The translations under genes and the position numbers were made by a program. The notes beneath the pieces are model-generated. The model did not search any database, had not been told where the DNA came from, and was given only the letters and a program-made list of their open reading frames with translations. Below, piece by piece: positions 37,773-47,600 of a stretch of DNA of 64,000 nucleotides. This DNA comes from Monosporascus cannonballus (lineage: Eukaryota > Ascomycota > Sordariomycetes > Xylariales), in the NCBI GenBank assembly GCA_004154925.1, contig QJNS01000017.1, forward strand, positions 248,001 to 312,000, given 5' to 3'. How positions within the stretch are numbered: the stretch's first letter is position 1; each line of letters starts with the position of its first letter.

Positions 37773-39889
37773 GTTCATTTTCTTTTTATACATCGAGTAC
37801 TCTTTTTTATTTCATATATTTGTTTGTTTTTTACCGCCATATCGTCCTACGCCGAATGTATTTTAATTGTATTTATCGTTAACTCGAATAAGAAAACGTA
37901 AAAAACTGGATAAAATTTAACTTTTACTAAAAGTTCTAATTAGTAATTATTTTCTAAAACTTTTTTTAACGATTTTGTTTAAACCGATATATTTGAAATT
38001 AAGTGTTCTGTTAAGTTTTTTTGGTTTACATATTTTTGGTAGCTAGGTAAATTATTTTCTTTTTTAAAAGTCAATTCTTTCAACCGCTTTTCGTTATAAT
38101 ATTTACTTATTTAGTTTTGTACGAATTTTAATTTCATTTTTATTTTCTATCATAACTGTTTTAATTATTTTAACGTAAGGATTGCTTTAATCTTAATAGG
38201 TTTATCGTACGAATTTTTGTAAATATCTGGTATAAATCCAAAATTTGCGGATATTGGAATTATTCTGGTATTTTCGTAATAACTAGTATTAAAAGTTAAC
38301 TGGGTAATAAGTAATTTTTAACCCAGTTATTTTGTTTATAATTAACGTAATACTACAAGTATGTTTTTAATATTTGATTTAACCGTTTTATTTATTCGTC
38401 TATTTAAGATTTAAATATATTAAATAACTTATAATTTAAATTAATTTATAATATAAAACTTTGCCGAAATTTCGAGGTAAACGTAATTTCTTTATTTAAG
38501 ATAATCTCGTATTATATATTGAAAATGTTTTTGAAAAAGATATATGCCATTTATTCTATATTAAACTTTTATAGCAAGGTAAAAAATAAGACATTTTCGT
38601 AAATAAATTAATGGTAACGAAAATATTGTTATAATATATTTTTGTTATTGAATTTTCAGATAAAGGAAACTTGGTAATAAAATCTATAATAATCGAATTC
38701 TATGATTTTCTTTTAAAATCGATAAAAGTTGTAGTTTTCTATGAGCTTTATATTTTTGTACCTTGGTCTTATTGTAAAGGTTTCACTGCTGTCGTATTTT
38801 TTAAATTATTGTTTTTATTTTAAAAAAGAAATAAGTACGTTAAAATCGCCTTAAAGTTTTATAGATCCTTAGATATCTATATAATTAATATTTATATATA
38901 TAATGTATTAAATCTATCTGGTAATTTTTCAAACCTGTAACTTTTTTAATTTTTCGTTTTCTAGTAAACTATCATTATACTTTTTGGGATATCTTAATAT
39001 ATGTTGTATAGTGTAACCCGTATTGTGATAATCTGGTATAAGCGCTAATATTTTTCCGAGATAATATCAAAAAATATATAACTAATTTTAACTAATTTCT
39101 TTTTGAAATTTGGTCGCTTGCTTAAAGTATTTACTTTGTTATTTTTAAACCTTTTTTGTAAATGATAACGAAATTAAAGTTCGTTGTTTCTTGTATATAT
39201 CGCAATTATCATCTTATAAGTTCCCTAGTAGTAAGAAAGCGGATAATATTTTAATAATCCGTATAAACATTAATCTAATATAAATTTTTCTTTAGGAAGT
39301 ATTTGAATTTTCGAAACGTTATAATAATAACCATAAATTCCTTATTGAAAATATCGTAATTATATTCGATTGTTTTTAATTTGTATAAAAAGAATATAAT
39401 AGAGTATAATTTGCCTTAATTATTTCGTTATTCGATTACTATGTTAAACGCGCAATTCGAAGTATCGGTTTTTAGTTCGACGGGGCGTATTAGATCGTAT
39501 ATAATTAATATTGGTTCGCTGGTAATTGCATCCTTAATCTTTTGGAATATTTTTTCTATTTCGAGCGTCTATATAAATTTCTTTTTCTTTTTAGTAAGAT
39601 TAGTTAAAAGTATAACTTTTCTATTAAAATTTCGAATAAGTTTTTTATAATAATTGGCGAATTTAAAATATACTTTTATTTTCTCCATTATCGTTACCAT
39701 CTATTATTTTGTAATTGTTACAATTTTCTTAGAGTTTATTTTGAAATATTTCAAGATAATAATATATTCTAAATATTCCATTTTTTCTATATGGGATTGA
39801 TTTTTTTTTCGCGTTAATTAACAGCTTTACGTCTTATAAAGCTTATAAAATCTTATAAACGCATTTTGCGTATATTTTTCCGTTTTTAA

Positions 39890-39935
39890 TTAAGTAAGAA
39901 TGTCGTCGAGGTAATATATAACAAAAATATCGAGG
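39890..39935 (-). pseudogene. Reverse transcriptase catalytic motif of element A
   Basis: The minus strand reads FVIYYLDDI, the Gypsy RT active-site motif with both catalytic Asp residues intact. Around it the polyprotein frame is broken, so no enzyme can be made. The equivalent motif in element B is at 56047-56078. Confidence 0.85.
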
Positions 39936-42019
39936 TATTCTCGTAATATATAATCAATTATCCGTTAAAAGGTTATTAGTACGTTCTAAGCTTTATTAGT
40001 ATAATTAAGTACTTAAATAATCCGTATTTTGTTTTGAAAATTATTTTTGATTCGTGATTCTTTTTAATTTTAATAAAATTATATTCATTTTTAAAATCGA
40101 ATATTATAAACTATTAGGCTCCGTAAAATCGGTTTTTTATTTTTGCAATTAAAGATAATAATAATAGATTTTTAATAATAATATCGTTTAAATATAGATA
40201 TTTAAGTATATATCGCAGTTTTTCGTTTTTTTCGGATATGAAAAACACAAGATATTCCGTTGGTAATTTCGAAAGTCGAATTTGTCGTTTTTGTAATCGA
40301 TCTTTTAAATATTCTTTAAGAACGCGTAATTAGTTTCCGCTAAAGTTGTAAATAGGGTAGAATTTCGTCGAACAACTTTTTTTAAGAATTATTTTATGAT
40401 TTTAGTCGTTATATTTTAGTAATTTCGTATCGAGCCTTTTTCTAAAGAGCTGCTTGTATTGATAGTATTGTGGTAATATATTTGTCAGATTTTTTAACTT
40501 TTAGAGCTGTTATTTTAGATCGTTATTTAATTGCCTTAGTTTCGCTTTAATAATAATAATAATACGTCGTAGTTTTCTTTCATATTTATTTTTTTATATT
40601 TTGTGCCTTTAGATAATAAGATATCTATCGTATCTTTATGCCTATATTCGTCGTTATTTTCGATCAAACATTAATATTTTTTGTCTATTAATAAGATATA
40701 AGGTAAACCTTATTTAGCTAGTCCTTTTATTAATTAGAGTTTTGTAGTAATATATTCATAAAATATCTAATATTATATCGTAATTCCCGAATAAAACGAT
40801 ATCGAAATTAATTATCTGGTTTCGTTCTTAGACAAAAATCTCGAAATAATTAATTTCGCGTAAGAATTTTCTTTTACCATAAGCGAATTCTTAGTTTTCG
40901 ACGTTCGTCGCTGTATAGGGTTTTAACTTGTATTTCTATAATAATTTGAACTCGTTAACCTTATCTGGTACAATGTAATTTCTACTTAAAGCTTCGCAGT
41001 TTACTATTACGGTATATTAATATATTCTAATTCGTATATCCAAGATGATAAGGTTATTAACGGCTTTTATCGTTACATTTAAAGCCCTTTTTTAAAGTTT
41101 TCCTAACTTCTTTAAGTTTCGTTATCTTGCGGCCTTTTTATTGATAACTTTTTTCTTTTAACTTTTATTCGAATTTATCGAATTTTATTTGTATTTCTTT
41201 ATATAGCGTGTTGAGTTACTATAATTATCATTATTGTCGACGTATTATTCCTTTAAGTTATATGAGTTATTCTTGGTTTTGCTCTAGTTTTTTTTCCTAT
41301 TAGATAAACTATTTTTCTAAATGGTATATAGCATTCTACTAGGTTTTTTCGAATTCGTTATTTTCTTAATAAAGTTCTTAAATAAATTATCGAATGTCTT
41401 TTTTAAAAGCTTTTTTTGTTAAGATTTACAATAAACGTTAATTAAAAATAAAGATTTGTAATAGCCCTTTAGTAATGCTTTTTTACCGTATGCTAAATTA
41501 ATTCTTTTTTTCGTTTAATAGCTGTACCACTTCTAATGATAAAAAGGTTTTTTTATGGGCATTGCTTTTTTAGGCCACGTTTTTGCCACAGTTAATTGGT
41601 AAATATTATTTTCCAGGACTATAAATCGAAAGTACCGATATTATTGTTTATCGTTTTGGTTATTTTCGGTTTCTTTAAAAACTCGAATTTTTTATAATAT
41701 ATACGAAAAAACTTTTAATAAATATATCGTTTTTTTACGATAATATATAACGCACATTTTACCGTATTTATCGAGGGTTTTGAAGCAGATATTTTTCATT
41801 TAATCCTAATACTTTTCTGATTATTCTTTTAGGGCGTTTTGTTATTTTCGAGATGCCTTTTAGGCTAGCTTTTAGGCTTCTCGTATCTTTTGTTAGATTT
41901 TTCGCCATGGTAGACCTAGTGCGTACTTGGATCGAATTATGTTAATAGCTTTGCTGTTATTTTTCTAGTTTTTTCCGGATTATCCCTTAGGTATTAGTTT
42001 TCATCTATCTTATCGCAGT

Positions 42020-42085
42020 TTTTTGGGTGCTCGATATTTGAAAGCCTTATATCTCATTTTGCCACAGTTAAAGTACTGGATTTGG
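42020..42085 (-). pseudogene. Gag zinc-knuckle relic of element A
   Basis: The minus strand reads IQYFNCGKMRYKAFKYRAP, resembling a C-x-x-C-x-x-x-x-H-x-x-x-x-C nucleocapsid knuckle with only one Cys (in N-C-G-K) still in place. Position downstream of the gag core fits a nucleocapsid. Confidence 0.55.
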
Positions 42086-42207
42086 TTTTAATCCTTTCTT
42101 TGGACCGTATCTAGATCTATGGGTCCCGGTACTGTACTGTGTAAGATAGATAATACGTCGCGCTTTTTTCTCTAGTTGGCCGATTAGCTTCCGTATCTTG
42201 AAATATA

Positions 42208-42396
42208 TTATCTTTTTTTTTCTCTATATCGTTCGTATAACCTATTGTTAATTTTAACAGCTTTGATAATGTACTGATCTAAGATTCGGGGTTTTAAAAA
42301 TTTGATAATTTTATTTTTTACGTTATTTTTTATTGCTTTGTAAAATATATCGATTAATTTATTACTTTCGTTATCGGTGTATGTTACCTTAACCAT
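42208..42396 (-). pseudogene. Gag core relic of element A
   Basis: A 62-codon open frame. Its end (KAVKINNRLYERYREKKR) and its start (IDIFYKAIKNNVKNKI) match the end of the retrotransposon gag domain of fungal Gypsy elements (F-x-x-G-L-x-x-x-V-K-D-x-L ... I-x-I-D-N-R-L-Y-E-R). It is a surviving fragment of gag, whose likely ATG is at 42899 (-). Confidence 0.7.
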
Positions 42397-42958
42397 AAGG
42401 CTCTTAAAGCTGATAACGTATTTCGAAATAGGTTTTTTTTTTGTTTTAATTGCAAAATTTGTTACGTTGCCGTTCGCGTTTTATCTGGATTTTCGAAATT
42501 GGCCTTTAATTTCTCCTTAAAGTTTGTATAATTAAAAACAAACATATTAATAAGTTTTTTTGATCGGTTTCGGCGTTTTCTAAATAATCTCTTATTATCG
42601 GCTTAAACTAGTCTAGAATATCTCTTATAAGGAAAGTTGTTATAGCAAAAATTCTGTTTACGAGTTCGTCCAAATCTTAAAAATAGAAATATGTTCGTAC
42701 TTGAATAAAAAAACTTTAAACGCTTTTTTTCTTATTATAAGGTTAAGGCTTTTTAGTCTTATGCTTTAATACGACAGTTCGAATTAGGATAGTTATTACT
42801 TGACCTATCAGCTGCTGAGATTTGTTTCTTAAGCTTCTGGATTCTGTGTCGCAGTTGAGGTCCGGCTGAAAAAGTGTTTTTTTGTTTACTAGTTGACATA
42901 GTGATTAAAGGGGTATTACTTAGAATCTAACGATATTACTAAACAAAAGCTTGTAACA

Positions 42959-43373
42959 TATAACGGCTAGACGATTTAACTAATTATTAAACCTAAGTCG
43001 TACGGGTTTATATTAGTAGAAATATCGTAGGAATCTGAATAACGGATATAATAAATTGTTACGTCTTATAATATCAAAGGCGTTTTGGGTAACGATATTT
43101 TATTATAAGCTAGTATTATCTAAACTATGAAAATAATATATGTGTATATTTTATTTCTGCCTCAAGCTGCTTATTACGGCTTAACGGTATTTTCTTAATT
43201 GAGTCCTCTTAAGCCCTCTTAAGCTCTCTTAGTATTTAACTGGCTTAAGTTTTTTTGACCAACCAGAGCCCTTGAGCTTTTTAAGCCAGTTACGTGACTT
43301 CTTGACTTAATCGAAGCTTGGCTTTTCCAAAGTTCCGACTGTTTTCAAGAGCTAAGATCGTTAGATTATAACA
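42959..43373 (-). repeat. Right LTR (5' LTR in sense) of element A
   Basis: It begins TATAACGGCTAGACGATTTA and ends TTAGATTATAACA; the same length and block order as 36605-37019. To its left is the segment ACTAAACAAAAGCTTGTAACA, shared with element B left of 59130, where the primer binding site must lie. The tRNA was not identified. Confidence 0.88.
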
Positions 43374-43378
43374 TTGTC

Positions 43379-43954
43379 TTTTTGTTAATTAAATTAATTA
43401 GTTATGCTATTCTTTTTATTATTACAATTTATTAAAAAGTATAGAAATTACGATAAATAAATTTTAAAATAGTATACTTTTTTATTTAAGAGATATATTA
43501 TAAAATAAAAGTATTTTTATTATTTATTAAGTTCCTAGCTTCTCGGAAAACTCTTGATCCTGAAAATATACAGTATATAAAAAATTTCCTAGCCACTGCT
43601 CTCTTAAGCTTAATTCTAGCCAGACAATTATCACTTCTCACGCTTTATGTTACCTTATCTACCGATCAGCTTAACTGCGACAGCATGCGAAGCTCGCACG
43701 GAGTTGCTGTAGCGTCTCTCTAGAACGTGAAAATGACGCCATTAACAAATTTTTGCTCCTCATAGCTTAGACGCCAAGCTTTTCGGGTCATACCCAAAGT
43801 TAATACGAGATTACGAGTAAATGGCTCTAGATGATTCTCAAATATCCTTAAAGGACACATGTGATCCTCAAATACACAGGGGAAAAAGCATATAGGCCGC
43901 TTACTTATTCCTTTCTTACCAGTAAAATATCCAATCGCGCTATCTTAATTCACC
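43379..43954 (+). promoter_or_regulatory. Upstream region of the LLTP-like gene
   Basis: The first part (to about 43540) is still AT-rich; from about 43550 composition becomes normal. Seen: CCAAT at 43931-43935, CT-rich stretches such as TTATTCCTTTCTTACC just before the start, and a near-duplicated GAT(T/C)CTCAAATA(T/C) word near 43833 and 43864. CACC precedes the ATG, a good fungal start context. Function of any one site is inference; the transcription start is not determined. Confidence 0.45.
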
Positions 43955-44695
43955 ATGTATCGGAAAGGTGCTAGTCTAAACGCTTCCACAATTCTCCTTG
44001 GTGTGTATGCTCTCTCTGTACATGCTGCCTATCTCTCTCATATCCTTCCGTTCAATGTAAACAGATCATCTCGAATCCAGCCTCTGCCCATCTATCATGA
44101 TCGGCCATACAAATCTGTCCCGCTCCCACCAAACTTCATGCCAGCTTTCCAGCCTGGAATGCACTACAATTACAGCATCGCTCTCGGTAGCTCGGCCGAC
44201 GTCTTTAACTTGCAAACCAACGTGGACGATCCCAAACTTGACGGCTTCGATGCGACTGCGACGGTTTTCTTGAATATATACACTGAGCCGTTGGACCAGT
44301 CTCCTGAACCAGGTACTCTAATCTTCAACGCTCAGATCCAGGTTCCTAGCTGTAATGTCCAACAAGGTAGTTCATCCCCCGGCCGGGAAGGAACCTTTGT
44401 GCGCAGCCCTGGAGCGGTAACCCAGGCTTGCGGCCTTCCAGCTATGGATGGGCCCGAGCCCATTGTGTACGTGACCCAAAACCTTTCGTCTGGAGAATTT
44501 TGCAATGTCTACTGGAATCAGTCAGTCACCGCCGCATGGCCTGGAAACGAACAAGACCCAGCTGGCTTCACCAAACTTGTTGTCAGCGCTCTCCGGACTC
44601 TACAAGCCCACTACTCCCCACAAGAAATATTTTCCGTGGAGCGGCCCAGTCGGTTTGGAAGGCTACGCAACATCACATATAATTATATCGGAACG
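43955..44695 (+). other. Exon 1: signal peptide and LLTP-like N-terminal region
   Basis: Encodes residues 1-247. A hydrophobic stretch (STILLGVYALSVHA) after a short basic start suggests cleavage near residue 24. F-x-P-G-x-x-Y-x-Y at 65-73 is like the first strand of the LLTP barrel. Later FTKLVVSALRTLQAHY and SVERPSRFGRLRNITYNY resemble the N-x-K-R-G-I-L-S-x-L-Q and E-x-x-x-x-G-x-C-x-T-x-Y segments of vitellogenins. The next intron (44696-44751, GTAGGA...CTTAAC...TTAG) is phase 0. Confidence 0.6.
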
Positions 44696-47600
44696 GTAGG
44701 ATCATGTTGTCCAACACGAATAACCTTGCGTGTCTTAACAAAGTTCATTAGATCTCCAACTCAGACGATCCCTGCTGGCAAGCTGAAGCCGAAAGTGTCA
44801 ACAGAGATCAATATGAGTATTTTCAGAAACAAATCTGTTGGAGTTCGCAAGGAGGCGTCTCTCATGCTACCACCGGCGACTCGGCAGTTGTGGGTAGTTT
44901 AGACACGCCTGCAAATCTGCCGCTAATGTCCTCGATTCTTGCTGATTTCTCTATCGTTATGAGCCAGGACAATAGTGCTACCATGTATTATGATACTCAG
45001 AGACTATATAACCCAGGTCTCGGTACCGTCAACGACATTGGAGCTGGATATCTGGGCAGCGACCTGTCGACCTATATCTTTACTGTCGACGCCCAGGGCG
45101 TTTTGGTGAGATGGACTCTGAACGGTTACGTGCCGACTGAGAAAGCGATTGGAAACATCCAACCCACCCCATTTGTCACATATGCCGGGATTTCGTTGCC
45201 CGAGATGGCTGCTGAAGTGAAGCATGTCTGGGCTGTCGGTGCTCGAGGCGCGATATGGTCATACACAGTTGATTTAAATGATGGTGCTTCCCCATGGACA
45301 AACTATACCAATCCAGAAGAAATGGAAATGGGAGGTGATGTTGCCGAGGTAATTGCGTCCTCCACATAGCCACTCTCACGAGCAACGAGCCAAGACTAAA
45401 TCCGATTTAGTTTGCTCCATGGTCCGGACCCTGTTCTACTCCCTCACCGCGAGTGTACGGATTTTGGATATCTACCGACGGCGACGGTTACACTCTCTTC
45501 CAACCCAATTGCGGTAATGATAGTCTCCTGCCTGTTGTCTCATCCCAAGTCCCTAGTCTGCAAGTCACCGAAAATCCACATATTCTCATGCAGTTGAAGC
45601 CTGTTGGGGTTGGTTGGGTACTGCCCCTTCTAGCTGCGGTCACTGATTCACAACAACTTGTTTGGAGCTCCTACAATGAGAATTCCACGTCATACATCCC
45701 TCTTGATCCTTCGGAGGCTTACACAGACTGGAAGGCTTTAGATTTGGGGATTGGAGTGAGGCATGTAAGTTAGCGGCTCAGTTCTGAATCACGTCTTCGC
45801 TAATAAGAGATCTAGGTTGAACCTTTCCACTTCCCACAAGGCTTTAGGCTTCCTGACGGTTCTATCTTGGCTGAACCAGAAGATGGCGTATTGGTCGTCT
45901 TGGCGAATTCGTCCATTATCTCTATCCCAGTGACTGCTGCTAATCCATTTGGGCAACCTCGACTCGTCATGAATAACAAAGAAATTGGCAGAAGCGCTCT
46001 GCTTGGAGCAGCCGAGGTCAGTCTTCACATTTGGTATTGCCAGCGCTACCTCCCCGTCTGTACTAACCCAGACGAGGTTTCTTACAATCCTGCTATCGCT
46101 GCCGGGGCCCAGCCACAGCGTCATGCCATCGTCACTCCGTTTGACCACGCCCCTCTTGCGTCTTTAGTCTTTACCGGAAATAATCAATGGTCAGTCTATG
46201 ACACTTGGTCCGTTTCCGAGACAATTGGAGCCCAACCCAGGCAGCCAGTCGGGCATCCAGAAATGAACGGTAAGTTCTTAAAGGCTGCAAGGTGTAGCAC
46301 TAGCTTACACCAGTTCACAGCTCAGTCCGGCGCAACTGCCGTCATAGAGACAGTGATGGAGAGATCCGGAGTTCGAGGTGTTAGCACTGCCTCCATTTCA
46401 ACTTATAATAAAACTGGCTTTGAAGACCTATTCTGGTCAGCTAAACTCGGCAAGAATTGCTCGATTGAGGGTGAGAAAGGCTATTGAAAGATTTCTAGAC
46501 ACAATAGTAGGGTAGCTAACTCGAGATAGACATGACGCATATGGTCAACCGACTCTTCCTGAGTCTAGATGACGCTGGGCCACTACTGGAATTCCGCCGT
46601 GCTTTTGCCAGCTGCAACGCACCATCCATTAACAATTTGTGGCTCGCCATCGACACTGCCCATATCATGGTGGCGAATGGTGAAAATGCGTCTGCATTGT
46701 TCAGTACCATCTACGACTACCCCGTTTCAGAATCGATCGCAAGCCACATGAGCGACATCATGCTGGGGAACGTGGCTAACGCAGATAGTGGACCCGTTCG
46801 GCTTACTGCGGTATCCCAATCTCCAGGTTTGCCTTGTTTGCCTCGTATTGTTGGTGACGCCCTTCACTCCCTCAGCTCGGCAAACAGTACGGCGGACGGG
46901 TTTCTCGCAGATGCTGCGACCAATGCCTTGGCTGCTTTTGTTGGGAGTCCTCCATGTTCTTTTGACCCCCCGAATTACGAGCCTCCTCATAGCCGAGTAG
47001 TCAACGGGCTCCTAGAGAAGTCAAGCAAGGCAACCAATAACGAAGAGCTTTTGAAAACTGTCTACGCATTGGCAAACTCGCGCCATCCGGATGTCATCGA
47101 TGTCGCCAGGGATCTTCTGAATCATACTTCGTCGCCCATGAGAGTTGGTGCCATTCGCGCTATAGCTAATGTCCCGTCTGTAAGTCGTTGGTGCGCGATG
47201 TCCAGGCAGTGTACAACTGACCAAGGAAATTTAACTTAGCACCGCGCAACAACTCACCTAGTTCACCACATATTGCACAACCGTGACCCTCACGTAAGGA
47301 GCTTCGGCATGTCTGCGCTAAAGCACCATCAGGCGGAGGACTCCAGCTACGCCACCAGGCAGATTCTAACAGCACTGTTTCGGCCGTTCGTGAAGCGTCT
47401 AACGACCGATTTGAACGGCTTTGCAGCATTTTTCCAAGACCGTATAGCCGTGGGTGAAGCTGATCGCCACCTAGCCAGGATTGGGATCGGCAGAGTTAGA
47501 GTGATCCAGCATGCCATCAATGCCACTGACGCATCGTACGGTAATTCAATCTTCCCCCCCATTATTTGGGGCAAGGAACTCACAGGTAAGAATCAAGCTT

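Larger units (their letters stand above)
36605..43373 (-). mobile_element. Complete chromodomain Ty3/Gypsy retrotransposon A, RIP-decayed
   Basis: Two 415-bp LTRs (36605-37019 and 42959-43373) flank about 5.9 kb. CTATC before and TTGTC after fit one duplication (CTGTC) altered by RIP. On the minus strand the order is gag start (ATG at 42899, reads MSTSKQKNTFSAGPQLRHRI), gag core near 42.2-42.4 kb, zinc knuckle near 42.05 kb, RT with FVIYYLDDI near 39.91 kb, and a chromodomain near 37.73 kb. This is the chromovirus gene order. It is the best preserved Gypsy copy here but every gene is interrupted. Confidence 0.88.

Noticed and set aside
44428..44699. Overlapping open frames in exon 1 of the LLTP-like gene (and similar ones throughout 44-50.5 kb, both strands)
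   Set aside because: They are out-of-frame shadows; the splice-consistent frame has a signal peptide, family motifs and exact phase agreement across 16 introns.
43955..44902. A separate 315-residue gene ending at 44902
   Set aside because: A phase-0 intron (44696-44751) with donor, branch and acceptor joins residue 247 to the next exon; the unspliced tail after it has no family resemblance.
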